Below are positions 1 to 9,006 of a stretch of 64,000 bases of DNA, piece after piece. The position numbers were made by a program, and so were the translations under genes. This DNA comes from Streptomyces abikoensis (lineage in GTDB: Bacteria > Actinomycetota > Actinomycetes > Streptomycetales > Streptomycetaceae), in contig NZ_BMRT01000004.1 in assembly GCF_014648775.1 (NCBI RefSeq), positions 62,001 to 126,000 of the forward strand, read 5' to 3'. Position 1 is the first letter of the stretch, and each line of letters starts with the position of its first letter. The notes below the pieces were generated by a model. That model did no database searches. It saw nothing but the letters and a program-made list of their open reading frames with translations, and was not told the origin of the DNA.

Positions 1-1039
1 TCTGCAGGGCGGGCGGCAGATAGCCCTCCTGACGGGCGACCATCAGCAGGCCCTGCGAGGGCCCGGCCAGCCAGGTGAGCATGCCGCCGAGCGCCGCGGC
101 GACGAGCAGGACGCCGACGACCTTGGTCAGCCAGCCCACGTGGAAGTGGTCGAAGAAGCCCTGGAAGGCCTGCATCACACCGGCCGTCAGGCTCAGGTCC
201 TTGCCCGGCATCACCCAGCTGATGGCCAGCGCGGGGAGGATGAAGATCAGCAGAACGAGTCCGGTGGCGGCGAAGACCGAGCGCGGGTACTCCTTGCCGG
301 GCTCGCGCAGCGAGGAGACGTGCACGGCGTTCATCTCCATGCCCGCGTACGACAGGAAGTTGCCGACGATGAGGACGAGGCTGGCGAGCCCGGTCCACGG
401 CGGCAGGACGTGGCCGCCGTCCATGGGCGCGGCCGACGGGTTGCCCTGGGCGAGGAAGACCATGCCGAGGAGGACGAGCACGACGCCCGGGATCAGCGTG
501 CCGACGACCAGCCCCACGCTGGAGAGCCCGGCCACGGCCTTCGTACCCCGCGCGGAGATCAGCACCCCGGCCCAGTACACGACGACGATGACGAGCGCGA
601 CGTAGAGGCCGTTGTTCGCGAGGGACGGGTCGATGACGTACGCGAAGGTGCTCGCCACGTAGGCCAGCAGGCTGGGGTAGTACGCGATGGTCATCGCGAA
701 CTGGCACCAGACCGCGAGGAATCCGAGCCGCTTGCCCAGGCCCTCGGTCACCCACCGGTGGATGCCGCCGGTCCAGCCGGAGGCCAGCTCGGCCGAGACC
801 AGGGCGGTCGGCAGCAGGAAGACGACGGCGGGGAGGAGGTAGAGGAAGACGGCGGCGAGGCCGTAGAGGGCCATGGAGGGGGCCGGGCGGAGGTTGGCCA
901 CGGACGCCGTGGTCATCATCGCGAGCGTCGCCCAGGAGATGAACTGCGTACGGGTGGCGCCGGATCCTGTGGCGTCGGCTCCGGTGGCGGGGGCAGCCGT
1001 GTGGGGACGTTCGTCCCGGACCTGTTCCGTGATGGTCAT
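1..1039 (-). CDS. APC-family amino acid permease (5' part)
   Basis: The N-terminal ~346 residues of a polytopic membrane protein; the gene runs off the left edge. It begins MTITEQVRDERPH, followed by a short hydrophilic tail and many hydrophobic helices. Segments such as FISWATLAMMTTASVANLRP and the charged loop SSLREPGKEYPRS resemble the APC superfamily (glutamate/GABA antiporter GadC-like branch), which exchanges or symports amino acids across the plasma membrane. The ATG at 1039 has no clear Shine-Dalgarno sequence, so the start is provisional. The 190 bp separating it from the divergent copper genes hold the regulatory region. The substrate cannot be read from sequence. Confidence 0.85.
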   Translation of the reverse strand, partial: MTITEQVRDERPHTAAPATGADATGSGATRTQFISWATLAMMTTASVANLRPAPSMALYGLAAVFLYLLPAVVFLLPTALVSAELASGWTGGIHRWVTEGLGKRLGFLAVWCQFAMTIAYYPSLLAYVASTFAYVIDPSLANNGLYVALVIVVVYWAGVLISARGTKAVAGLSSVGLVVGTLIPGVVLVLLGMVFLAQGNPSAAPMDGGHVLPPWTGLASLVLIVGNFLSYAGMEMNAVHVSSLREPGKEYPRSVFAATGLVLLIFILPALAISWVMPGKDLSLTAGVMQAFQGFFDHFHVGWLTKVVGVLLVAAALGGMLTWLAGPSQGLLMVARQEGYLPPALQ

Positions 1040-1176
1040 TGCTGGGGAGAGCGTCCTTCGGGCGGTGCGTCACGCGTGTGCGGTTCGTCGAGCGGTTTCG
1101 TCCCATAATCGGGCCTTCGGGCCGTCGTTCGCACATCGCGCCCCCGGCTCGTGCCGCTGCCCGCCTGGAGGGCGGA

Positions 1177-1191
1177 TACCCCGGAGGGGTA
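1177..1191. promoter_or_regulatory. CsoR-like copper operator
   Basis: Perfect inverted repeat TACCCC-GGA-GGGGTA located 38 bp before the ATG of the DUF6153 gene. CsoR-family copper repressors of actinomycetes bind GC-rich TACCC/GGGTA palindromes of this kind. The downstream genes (His-rich protein and multicopper oxidase) fit copper control. Seen: the palindrome and position. Inferred: the regulator. Confidence 0.6.
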
Positions 1192-1228
1192 GGGTGCCCG
1201 GAGGTCAACGGGCTTGTGGAGGCGGGCG

Positions 1229-1684
1229 ATGCACGGACGGCGGAGGGTCGCCGCGTGGTGCGGCCGGCTGCTGCTGTTCGCCGCGCTGCTGCTCGGCATC
1301 GTGACGATGCACACACTCGGGCACCCGCGTGACCACGGGACGACGGCGGGGACGCACGCGACGGCGTCCGGCGGGCACGCGATGGCATCGGCCGGCCACG
1401 CCACGCCGGGTGCGGGACACGCCTCCGTTCCGGCAGCGTCCACCCCCCACGGCGGCGGTCACGGCGGCATGGATCCGCTGTCCGTATGTCTCGCCGTGCT
1501 CGGCACGGGGTCGGCCACGGCCTTCCTGCTCGCCCTCGCCCTGGCCGCCTTCCTCCGCTTCTTCCCCGACCGGCCCGGTACGGGCCCGGTGGCCACCCGC
1601 GCGTGGTTCTCGCGCGCGCTGTGGCCCGTCCCGCCCCCGCCACGGCAGAAGGCCCTCGCCCGGCTGTCGGTGCTGCGCGTATAG
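1229..1684 (+). CDS. DUF6153-like His-rich membrane protein
   Basis: A 151-residue protein with an N-terminal hydrophobic helix (AAWCGRLLLFAALLLGIVTM) directly followed by MHTLGHP, a His/Gly/Ala-rich loop of about 60 residues with roughly eleven His, and a second helix near SATAFLLALALAAFLRF. It resembles DUF6153 proteins of Streptomyces. The ATG at 1229 is preferred over an upstream TTG at 1214 because GGAGG lies 7 nt upstream. The CsoR-like operator precedes it and a multicopper oxidase follows 86 bp downstream, so a role in extracytoplasmic copper binding or delivery is inferred, not shown. Confidence 0.7.
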   Translation: MHGRRRVAAWCGRLLLFAALLLGIVTMHTLGHPRDHGTTAGTHATASGGHAMASAGHATPGAGHASVPAASTPHGGGHGGMDPLSVCLAVLGTGSATAFLLALALAAFLRFFPDRPGTGPVATRAWFSRALWPVPPPPRQKALARLSVLRV

Positions 1685-1770
1685 GGGCGCGTTCCGCTGC
1701 CCGCCTCGTCGGCGGCAGCGCACGCGCTCGTCATCACGCACACCCACCGACACCACAGAGGTGCACTCCC

Positions 1771-3381
1771 ATGCGCAAAACCACCCGCCGCGCCGTGCTC
1801 GGCGCGGGGATCGCCGCTGCCGGAAGCGGACTGCTGGCCGCCTGCTCGAAGGGCAGCGGCGACAGCCCCTCCCCCTCCGCCGCCCCCGGCGGATTCGTCT
1901 CCCCCGACGGCCGCGAGGTGGCGGCCGCCGAGGCCCGGCGCGGCACGGGGCCGGTCCGCCAGGTGCGGCTCACCGCGACTCCCGCGCGGCTGGACCTGGG
2001 GGGCGGCCGTACGGTCGCGAGCTGGGCCTACGGCGACACGCTGCCCGGCCGGGAGGTCCGCGTCACGGCCGGTGACACCCTCGCGCTCACCCTCGCCAAC
2101 CACCTGCCCGTCCCCACGTCCGTGCACTGGCACGGGCTGGCGCTGCGCAACGACATGGACGGCGTCCCGGGGCTGACGCAGCGCCCGGTCGCGGCGGGGG
2201 CGTCGCACGACTACCGCTTCACGGTCAGCCACCCGGGCACGTACTGGCTGCACCCGCACTCCGGCACCCAGCAGGACCGGGGGCTGTACGCGCCGCTGAT
2301 CGTGGAGGACCCGAAGGAGCCGCTGACGTACGACAAGGAGTGGGTCGTCGTGCTCGACGACTGGGTCGACGGGGTCGACGGCAGCACTCCGGACGCGGTG
2401 CTCGCGGAGCTCGCCAAGGGCATGGACATGGGCGGCATGGACCACGGCGGGGGCGGCAGCGGCGGGGGCGGGATGAGCCACGGCGGGGGGCACGACATGT
2501 CGCACATGTCGATGACGTCCGCCGAACGGGCCGCTTCCCCCTCCCCCACCGGCCCGCCCCGGATGCTGATGGGCGCCACCAGTGACGTCCTCGGCGGTGA
2601 CGCCGGCGATGTCGCCTACCCGTACTACCTGGTCAACGGGCGGACGCCGGAGGAGCCGGAGACCTTCAGCGCGAAGCCCGGCGACCGGGTCCGGATCCGG
2701 CTGATCAACGCGGGCGGCGACACCGCCTTCCGCGTCGCCCTCGGCGATCACCGGATGACCGTCACCCATACGGATGGTTTCCCCGTAGAGCACATACAGA
2801 CGGACGCGCTCCTGCTCGGTATGGGAGAGCGCTACGACGTCCTGGTGGAGGTGAAGGACGGCGTCTTCCCGCTGACCGCGCTGGCCGAGGGCAAGAAGCG
2901 CACCGCGCTGGCCCTGCTGCGGACGGGCGGCGGTTCGGCGCCCGGGGCGGACGTGCGCCCCCGGGAGCTGGAGAGCGCCCCGCTGACGGCGGACCGGCTG
3001 AAGGCGGACGGCGGGGTCGCGCTCAAGGAGCGCCGGCCGGACCGCACGATCACGCTGAAGCTGACGGGTTCGATGGCGAAGTACGACTGGGCGATCAACG
3101 GACGGACGTACTCGCCCTCCTACCGCCAGCCGGTGGCGGCGGGCGAGCGGGTGCGGCTGGCCTTCGTCAACGCCACCACGATGTGGCACCCCATGCACCT
3201 GCACGGGCACACGTTCGCGCTGCCGGGCGGCGGGGCGCGCAAGGACACGGCCATCGTGCTGCCGGGCAAGCGGCTGGAGGTCGACTTCGACGCGGACAAC
3301 CCGGGGCTGTGGATGATCCACTGCCACAACGTCTACCACGCGGAGTCGGGGATGATGACGGTCCTCGGCTACCGCGCGTAG
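1771..3381 (+). CDS. multicopper oxidase, Tat lipoprotein (CopA/laccase-like)
   Basis: A 536-residue three-cupredoxin-domain oxidase that should oxidise Cu(I) or phenolic substrates at the cell surface. The N-terminus combines a Tat motif (TTRRAVLGAGI) with a lipobox LLAAC (Cys25). All four copper-binding blocks are present: HWHG (119-122), HPH (161-163), HPMHLHGH (473-480) and HCHNVYH (517-523), with Met528 as the likely type-1 axial ligand. An insertion at 218-248 is packed with Met, His and Gly (GMDMGGMDHGGGG... HDMSHMSM) and looks like a copper-collecting loop, as in CueO/CopA. It follows the His-rich DUF6153 gene in what is probably one copper-induced operon. Confidence 0.92.
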   Translation: MRKTTRRAVLGAGIAAAGSGLLAACSKGSGDSPSPSAAPGGFVSPDGREVAAAEARRGTGPVRQVRLTATPARLDLGGGRTVASWAYGDTLPGREVRVTAGDTLALTLANHLPVPTSVHWHGLALRNDMDGVPGLTQRPVAAGASHDYRFTVSHPGTYWLHPHSGTQQDRGLYAPLIVEDPKEPLTYDKEWVVVLDDWVDGVDGSTPDAVLAELAKGMDMGGMDHGGGGSGGGGMSHGGGHDMSHMSMTSAERAASPSPTGPPRMLMGATSDVLGGDAGDVAYPYYLVNGRTPEEPETFSAKPGDRVRIRLINAGGDTAFRVALGDHRMTVTHTDGFPVEHIQTDALLLGMGERYDVLVEVKDGVFPLTALAEGKKRTALALLRTGGGSAPGADVRPRELESAPLTADRLKADGGVALKERRPDRTITLKLTGSMAKYDWAINGRTYSPSYRQPVAAGERVRLAFVNATTMWHPMHLHGHTFALPGGGARKDTAIVLPGKRLEVDFDADNPGLWMIHCHNVYHAESGMMTVLGYRA

Positions 3382-3404
3382 GGCGGGGCCGCGTAGGGCG
3401 GGAA

Positions 3405-3436
3405 AAGGGGAGGGCCCCGCACCGGGCCCTCCCCTT
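3405..3436. terminator. bidirectional terminator hairpin
   Basis: Thirteen-bp inverted repeat (AAGGGGAGGGCCC / GGGCCCTCCCCTT, loop CGCACC) between the convergent oxidase and DUF4234 genes. A poly-A/poly-T edge on both sides fits bidirectional intrinsic termination. Confidence 0.8.
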
Positions 3437-3453
3437 CACCGGTTCACCCGGGC

Positions 3454-4278
3454 TCAGACCGCGAGCGGCACCTGGGTGCCGGGCGCGGTCCCCCGGTAGT
3501 GCTCGACGATCTTGTTGAGCTCGCTCTGGTAGTACAGCGGCCACAGGCCGAAGAGGAAGACGAGCAGCAGGCCGAGACCGCCGCTGCAGCTGGGCTGGAG
3601 ACCGGCCGCGCGCTGGGCGTCGGCGATGCGCTTGCCGGTGTTGTAGACGGAGACGAACGGCGGAACGATCAGGATGCCGCCGAACATGATGGTGAGCAGA
3701 CTGCCACCCGGGCTGATCTTGCGCCGGCTGTCGAACTCCGCCATCTCCTTGTGAATCTTGTAGTACCAGACCAGGAGATAGATTCCGAGGGTGATGATCG
3801 GCAGACCCAGCCAGACGCCGAAGATGTTGCGGCGCTTCATGGCCAGGCCGTAGTGGGCCGAGCCCTGCGGCTGCCCGTAGGGGGCCGGGGGCTGGGCGGC
3901 GGCGGGCGGGTAGCCGTAACCGGAAGCCTGCTGACCGTAGGGCTGCGGCTGGCCGCCGTGGGCCGGCTGCTCACCGTAGGGCGACTGACCACCGTAGGGC
4001 GACTGGCCGCCGTACGCCTGCTGACCGCCGTACGCCTGCTGCCCACCCTGGGGCTGCTGACCGCCATAGGGCTGCTGCTGCGCGCCATAAGGCGACTGCT
4101 GACCCCCATAAGGCTGCTGACCGCCGCCGTACTGCGGCGGCTGCCCGCCATAGGGCGGCTGCTGCTGGGCGTAACCGCCCTGGTACGGGCCGGGGGTGCC
4201 CTGGCCGGGCATGGCCGGGGGGTAGGGGCCGCCGTCAGGAGGTTGCGGGTTCCACTGCGGCGGCGGCTGCGTGCTCAA
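3454..4278 (-). CDS. DUF4234 membrane protein with PYGGQ-rich N-terminus
   Basis: A 274-residue protein. Residues ~1-150 are a low-complexity Pro/Tyr/Gly/Gln tract with repeated PYGGQ and QAYGGQ units. The C-terminal ~120 residues (MKRRNIFGVWLGLPIITLG..., then LVWYYKIHKEMAEFD and KRIADAQRAAG) match DUF4234, a family of small integral membrane proteins of unknown function with about three to four helices. The TTG at 4278 is chosen because AGGAG lies 5 nt upstream. An upstream ATG would add residues containing a TTA codon, which is rare in Streptomyces genes. The tail may be a disordered cytoplasmic or wall-facing segment; function is unknown. Confidence 0.85.
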   Translation of the reverse strand: MSTQPPPQWNPQPPDGGPYPPAMPGQGTPGPYQGGYAQQQPPYGGQPPQYGGGQQPYGGQQSPYGAQQQPYGGQQPQGGQQAYGGQQAYGGQSPYGGQSPYGEQPAHGGQPQPYGQQASGYGYPPAAAQPPAPYGQPQGSAHYGLAMKRRNIFGVWLGLPIITLGIYLLVWYYKIHKEMAEFDSRRKISPGGSLLTIMFGGILIVPPFVSVYNTGKRIADAQRAAGLQPSCSGGLGLLLVFLFGLWPLYYQSELNKIVEHYRGTAPGTQVPLAV

Positions 4279-4460
4279 CGGGTCTCCTAGGGATAAATGC
4301 TGATAAAACATCATCCGGCCCACGGCAGGACACCCCATGGGCAGATCGCGCAGCTTGTCACAAGATCACATTCCGTGGCCAGATCGGTACGGATCTCTCC
4401 CGAGTCGCCGTGGCCGCCCTCACACCACATCGCGTCAGTCAGACGATTACACTGAGGCGC

Positions 4461-6215
4461 GTGGCTCAACTTCGTCTCGCCCTGAACCAGATCGACTCCC
4501 GCGTCGGCGACATCGCCGGGAACGCCGAGCGGATCGTCCACTGGACCCGGCGCTCCGCCGAGCAGGGCGCCCACCTGGTGGCGTTTCCCGAGATGGCGCT
4601 GACGGGGTACCCCGTCGAGGACCTCGCCCTGCGCTCCTCCTTCGTCACGGCCAGCCGTGACGCGCTGCGCGCGCTGGCCGCCCGCCTCCAGGCCGAGGGC
4701 CTGGGCGAGCTGCCCGTGGTCGTCGGCTATCTGGACCGCAGCGAGGAGGCCCGCCCGCGCCTGGGCCGCCCCGCCGGGGCCCCGCGCAACGCCGGTGCCG
4801 TGCTGCACCGGGGCGAGGCCGTGCTGACCTACGCCAAGCACCACCTGCCGAACTACGGCGTCTTCGACGAGTTCCGCTACTTCGTGCCCGGCGAGACGAT
4901 GCCGGTGCTGCGCGTCCACGGCGTGGACGTGGCGCTGGCCATCTGCGAGGACCTCTGGCAGGAGGGCGGCCGCGTGCCCGCCGCGCGCTCCGCCGGGGCC
5001 GGGCTGCTGCTCTCCATCAACGCCTCCCCCTACGAGCGCGAGAAGGACGACACCCGGCTGGAACTGGTGCGCAAGCGCGCCCAGGAGGCCGGTTGCGTCA
5101 CCGCCTACCTCGCGACGACCGGCGGCCAGGACGAGCTGGTCTTCGACGGCGACTCGATCGTCGTCGGCCGCGACGGCGAGGTCATCGCCCGCGCCCCGCA
5201 GTTCGAGGAGACCTGCCTCGTCCTCGACCTGGACCTGCCGGCCGCCCCGGCGACCGTCCCCTCCGGCGTCGTCGACGACGGCCTGCGCGTCGAGCACGTC
5301 ACCGTCTCCGCCGACCCCCTCCCCGCCTACGAGCCGGAGTTCACCGGCGGCCTCGCCCCCCACCTGGGCGACGACGAGGAGGTCTACACGGCCCTGGTCG
5401 CGGGCCTGCGGGCGTACGTGGAGAAGAACGGCTTCCGGAGCGTCCTCATCGGCCTGTCCGGCGGCATCGACTCGGCGCTGGTCGCCGCGATCGCCTGCGA
5501 CGCGGTCGGCGCGGACAACGTGTACGGCGTGGCCATGCCGTCGCGCTACTCCTCCGAGCACTCGATCGCCGACGCCGAGGAGCTCGCCCGCCGGACGGGC
5601 CTCCACTTCCGGACCGTGCCGATCGCCCCGATGTTCGACGCGTACATGGGCTCGCTGGGCCTGACCGGCCTCGCCGAGGAGAACCTCCAGTCCCGGCTGC
5701 GCGGCACGATGCTGATGGCGATCTCCAACCAGGAGGGCCACATCGTCCTGGCCCCGGGCAACAAGTCCGAGCTGGCCTGCGGCTACTCCACGCTCTACGG
5801 CGACTCGGTCGGCGCGTACGGCCCGATCAAGGACGTCTACAAGACCGGCATCTTCCGCCTCGCCAACTGGCGCAACCAGGCGGCGGCCGAGCGCGGCGAG
5901 ACCCCGCCGATCCCGGAGAACTCCATCACCAAGCCCCCGAGCGCCGAGCTGCGCCCCGGCCAGGTGGACACGGACTCCCTCCCGGACTACGACGTCCTCG
6001 ACCGCATCCTGGAGCTCTACGTCGACCGCGACCGGGGCCGCGCCGACATCGTCGCGGCGGGCTTCGACCCGGAGCTCGTCACCCGGATCCTGCGCCTGGT
6101 CGACACGGCGGAGTACAAGCGCCGCCAGTACCCGCCGGGCACCAAGATCTCTCCGAAGGGCTTCGGCAAGGACCGCCGTCTTCCCATCACCAACGGCTGG
6201 CGCGAGACGGCCTGA
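4461..6215 (+). CDS. nadE: glutamine-dependent NAD+ synthetase
   Basis: A 584-residue two-domain enzyme for the last step of NAD biosynthesis (deamido-NAD to NAD). The N-terminal nitrilase-type glutaminase carries the catalytic triad: Glu44 in FPEMALTGYP, Lys126 in YAKHHLPNYG and Cys162 in ICEDLW. The C-terminal synthetase has the ATP pyrophosphatase loop GLSGGIDSAL (SGGIDS at 333-338) and ends with KGFGKDRRLPITNGW. The GTG at 4461 is chosen because it has GAGG 4 nt upstream and begins MAQLRLALNQID, the conserved glutaminase start. The length fits the shorter bacterial glutaminase-fused class. Confidence 0.97.
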   Translation: MAQLRLALNQIDSRVGDIAGNAERIVHWTRRSAEQGAHLVAFPEMALTGYPVEDLALRSSFVTASRDALRALAARLQAEGLGELPVVVGYLDRSEEARPRLGRPAGAPRNAGAVLHRGEAVLTYAKHHLPNYGVFDEFRYFVPGETMPVLRVHGVDVALAICEDLWQEGGRVPAARSAGAGLLLSINASPYEREKDDTRLELVRKRAQEAGCVTAYLATTGGQDELVFDGDSIVVGRDGEVIARAPQFEETCLVLDLDLPAAPATVPSGVVDDGLRVEHVTVSADPLPAYEPEFTGGLAPHLGDDEEVYTALVAGLRAYVEKNGFRSVLIGLSGGIDSALVAAIACDAVGADNVYGVAMPSRYSSEHSIADAEELARRTGLHFRTVPIAPMFDAYMGSLGLTGLAEENLQSRLRGTMLMAISNQEGHIVLAPGNKSELACGYSTLYGDSVGAYGPIKDVYKTGIFRLANWRNQAAAERGETPPIPENSITKPPSAELRPGQVDTDSLPDYDVLDRILELYVDRDRGRADIVAAGFDPELVTRILRLVDTAEYKRRQYPPGTKISPKGFGKDRRLPITNGWRETA

Positions 6216-6234
6216 CCGAACCCGCGACCCCTGA

Positions 6235-6507
6235 TCAACCCCCGGACGGGCCGGCCACATGGCCGGCCCGTCCGGCGTTCGTGGACGGGTTCGTGGCCGA
6301 CGCCCCGCGCACGACCAGCCCGGCCAGGAGCCGTTCCGTCGCCTCCGCCACCGCGTCCACGGCCTCGTCGAAGACGGCCCGGTTGTGGGCGGCGGGGGTG
6401 TGGAAGCCGGAGATCTTGCGGACGTACTGGAGGGCGGCGGCGCGGACGTCGGCCTCAGTGGGCTCCGGTGTGGCCGGCGGTCTGAGCGTCTTGATGCTGC
6501 GGCACAT
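6235..6507 (-). CDS. DUF2277 domain protein
   Basis: A 90-residue protein beginning MCRSIKTLRPPATPEPTEAD, followed by a helical core (AALQYVRKISGFHTPAAHN). This matches DUF2277, small conserved proteins of unknown function. Its start lies 53 bp inside the 3' end of the upstream MFS gene on the same strand, suggesting translational coupling. The last ~12 residues are encoded by a terminator-like palindrome and are probably not conserved. Confidence 0.8.
   Translation of the reverse strand: MCRSIKTLRPPATPEPTEADVRAAALQYVRKISGFHTPAAHNRAVFDEAVDAVAEATERLLAGLVVRGASATNPSTNAGRAGHVAGPSGG
6242..6275. terminator. hairpin at nadE / DUF2277 3' ends
   Basis: Fifteen-bp perfect inverted repeat (CCGGACGGGCCGGCC / GGCCGGCCCGTCCGG, loop ACAT) just downstream of nadE. 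It lies inside the last codons of the convergent DUF2277 gene, so the terminator and coding sequence overlap. Confidence 0.7.
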
Positions 6508-7684
6508 GCTCCAAGTGTGCCCCCGTGACCACGCGCGAGGTCTCTCCCCGGTCCAGGGCGCCCGCGAGGACCGCGATCGTCAGGCCCACCACCGCCAGGG
6601 CCGCGCCCACCAGCGTGGGCGAGGTCCAGCCCCAGCCCGCCGCGATGGCGACGCCGCCGAGCCAGGCGCCGCCCGCGTTGGCGAGGTTGAAGGCCGAGTG
6701 GTTGGAGGCGGCGGCCAGGGTGGGGGCGGCCTTGGCCTTGTTCATGATGAGCATCTGGAGGGGCGTGCTGGTCATGGAGCCGGCGGCGCCGAGCAGGACG
6801 ACCGTCACCAGCGCGGCCCACTTCACGTGCACGGTGAGGTCGAAGGCCACGAGGACCGCCGCGAGGCCGGCCAGGGCTCCGTAGAGCGTGGGGCGCGGGG
6901 CGCGGTCGGTGAGGGGGCCGGCCGCGAGGACTCCCAGGGTCATGCCGGTGCCGAACAGCGCCAGCACGAACGTGACCGAGGTTTCGGAGAAGCCGGTGAC
7001 CTCCACCGCCATCGCGGACAGGTAGCTGTAGACGGCGAAGACGCCCGCGAAACCGAAGACCGTGGTCAGCAGGCCCAGCAGCACCTGACGGCCGCCCAGG
7101 GCGCGCAGCTCCTTGGCCAGTCCCCCGCCCTGCTCGGGCGGCAGCTCGGGGATCAGCCGGGCGAGGGCGGCCATCGCCGCCAGGCCGATCGCGGCCACGA
7201 CGAGGAACGTCGCGCGCCATCCCAGGTGCTGCCCGAGGAGGGTGGCCGCGGGGACGCCGACGATGTTCGCGACCGTCAGGCCGAGGAACATCATGGAGAC
7301 GGCCCGGGCCTGCCGTCCCTCGTCGACGAGGCGGGCGGCGACCACGGACCCCACGCCGAAGAACGCGCCGTGCGGCAGTCCGGCCAGGACGCGGGCCGCG
7401 GTGAGCAGCCCGAAGTTCGGGGCCAGGGCCGAGGCCAGGTTGCCGACCGTGAAGACCGCCATGAGCAGGATCAGCATCCGCTTGCGCGGGATCCGCGCGC
7501 CGAGGGCGGTGAGCAGGGGGGCGCCGAAGACGACGCCGAGGGCGTAGGCGGAGACCAGGTAGCCGGCGGTGGGGACGGAGGTGCCGAGGTCGTCCGCGAC
7601 GTTGGGCAGCAGGCCCATCATCACGAACTCGGTCGTTCCGATGCCGAAGGCGGAGACGGCGAGCGCCAGCAGCGCCAGGGGCAT
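6455..7684 (-). CDS. MFS exporter, DHA1 family (AraJ/YdhP-like)
   Basis: A 409-residue 12-helix major facilitator. It begins MPLALLALAVSAFGIGTTEFVMMGLLPNV, a hallmark of the AraJ/PbuE/YdhP branch of proton-coupled drug or sugar efflux pumps. The DHA1 motif GARIPRKRMLIL lies between helices 2 and 3, and PHGAFFGVGSVVAARL lies in helix 4. The C-terminal tail is hydrophilic with several His. The DUF2277 gene overlaps its 3' end. Substrate unknown. Confidence 0.9.
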   Translation of the reverse strand: MPLALLALAVSAFGIGTTEFVMMGLLPNVADDLGTSVPTAGYLVSAYALGVVFGAPLLTALGARIPRKRMLILLMAVFTVGNLASALAPNFGLLTAARVLAGLPHGAFFGVGSVVAARLVDEGRQARAVSMMFLGLTVANIVGVPAATLLGQHLGWRATFLVVAAIGLAAMAALARLIPELPPEQGGGLAKELRALGGRQVLLGLLTTVFGFAGVFAVYSYLSAMAVEVTGFSETSVTFVLALFGTGMTLGVLAAGPLTDRAPRPTLYGALAGLAAVLVAFDLTVHVKWAALVTVVLLGAAGSMTSTPLQMLIMNKAKAAPTLAAASNHSAFNLANAGGAWLGGVAIAAGWGWTSPTLVGAALAVVGLTIAVLAGALDRGETSRVVTGAHLEHVPQHQDAQTAGHTGAH

Positions 7685-7759
7685 GAGAGACCTTTCGAAG
7701 GGCGGAAGGGTGTGCGAATCGGGTGTACGAAGCAGCCTTCCAGCCTACGGGCCCGTGCG

Positions 7760-8794
7760 TCAGATCTTGACGCGGGCCGCCACCGGCAGGTGGTCGCTGG
7801 GCGTCGCGGGCAGCGTCCACGCGGAGACCGGGTCCATGCCGCGCACCATGATCTGGTCGATGCGGGCCATGGGGAAGCTCGCGGGCCAGCTGAAGCCGAA
7901 GCCGTCGCCGGCCGCGCCCTGGGCCGAGCGGAGCTGGGAGGTGACGGGGGCGAGGGAGCGGTCGTTCATGGTGCCGTTGAGGTCGCCGAGGAGGACGACC
8001 TTCTTCACCGGCTCGCGGGCGATGGCCTGGCCGAGCGCCTGGGCGCTGTTGTCGCGCTGCCCGGCGGTGAAGCCGGCGTTGAACTTGACCCGCACCGAGG
8101 GCAGGTGGGCGACGTAGACGGCCACCGGGCCCTGCGGCGTCTGGACGGTGGCGCGCAGCGCGCGGGTCCAGCCCATCTTGATGTCGACCGGCCCGGCGTC
8201 CGTCAGCGGGTACTTGCTCCACACGCCGACCGTGCCCTGCACGGAGTGGTACTTGTACGTGCCCGCCATCGCCTTCTCGTAGCGCGAGGCGTCGCTGAGC
8301 TCCTCCAGGGCCACGACGTCGGCGCCGGAGGCGGCGACGGCCCGGGCGGTGCGGGCGGGGTCGGGGTTCTCGGCGTTGACGTTGTGGGTGGCGACGGTGA
8401 AGTTGCCGCCCTTGCCGGACTTGTCGGTCAGCAGCCCGCCGAAGAGGTTGACCCAGGCGACGGCGGGCAGCAGCAGGGCGATCAGCGCGGTGGCCGAGCG
8501 GCGCCACAGCGCCAGGGCCAGCAGCACCGGGACGAACAGGCCCAGCCACGGCAGGAACGTCTCGGTGAGGCTGCCGAGGTTGCCGACCTTGTTCGGCAGG
8601 TCGGCGTGGATCAGCATCAGCAGGCCCAGCAGACCGGCGAGAACGGCGAGCACGACGCCGCGCCGCCAGATGCCGGGGCCCTGCCACTGACGGCGCCAGC
8701 GGTCCAGCCGGCTCTGGAGCGCCGGGGCCCCGGAATCGGTCCGCGCGGGGCCCGCTCCCTCAAGGCCCGTCTCCTCCATGTGCGCCTGCGGCAT
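7760..8794 (-). CDS. membrane-anchored endonuclease/exonuclease/phosphatase protein
   Basis: A 344-residue protein. Residues ~1-125 contain three hydrophobic helices (VVLAVLAGLLGLLMLIHA, FVPVLLALAL, ALIALLLPAVAWVNLF). The rest is an EEP-fold domain that would face outside. Metal and catalytic motifs are visible: THNVNAEN, VVALEELSD (metal-binding Glu), VAHLPS, LLGDLNGTMND (Asp/Asn), RIDQIMVRG and the terminal SDHLPVAA (catalytic Asp-His). The fold covers nucleases, sphingomyelinases and phosphatases, so the substrate (extracellular DNA, lipid or phosphoester) is not decidable here. Confidence 0.9.
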   Translation of the reverse strand: MPQAHMEETGLEGAGPARTDSGAPALQSRLDRWRRQWQGPGIWRRGVVLAVLAGLLGLLMLIHADLPNKVGNLGSLTETFLPWLGLFVPVLLALALWRRSATALIALLLPAVAWVNLFGGLLTDKSGKGGNFTVATHNVNAENPDPARTARAVAASGADVVALEELSDASRYEKAMAGTYKYHSVQGTVGVWSKYPLTDAGPVDIKMGWTRALRATVQTPQGPVAVYVAHLPSVRVKFNAGFTAGQRDNSAQALGQAIAREPVKKVVLLGDLNGTMNDRSLAPVTSQLRSAQGAAGDGFGFSWPASFPMARIDQIMVRGMDPVSAWTLPATPSDHLPVAARVKI

Positions 8795-8892
8795 CGGCTG
8801 TCCTCACTGCTCCATCGCTGCTCGCCCCCGGTACCGGACGATAGGTGATCATGGCACGCGGGGCTGACCCGAACGCTCCTGGCCGGGGCGTC

Positions 8893-8918
8893 GGGTGGGA
8901 GGACGACCGTCCGGTCCC
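8893..8918. terminator. possible terminator of the TetR/MFS operon
   Basis: The 212-bp gap between 8795 and 9006 contains no gene. Around 8893-8918 the outer arms GTGGGA/TCCCAC enclose GGACG/CGTCC, an interrupted stem downstream of the leftward TetR gene. Nothing else was recognised in this gap. Confidence 0.35.
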
Positions 8919-9006
8919 ACCGGGTTCCGCGCTGCGGGCCCGGCACGGGATGCTGTGACAGAACGGGCACATGAGGACGTCCCAGGCCACCCGGAACCCA
9001 CCGGAA

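Noticed and set aside
4311..8687. Very long antisense open frame spanning nadE to the EEP gene (and similar long antisense frames over the HtaA, SARP and pseudoprotease genes)
   Set aside because: These are products of extreme third-position GC; they have Arg/Pro/Gly-rich, family-less translations and overlap recognised genes on the other strand.
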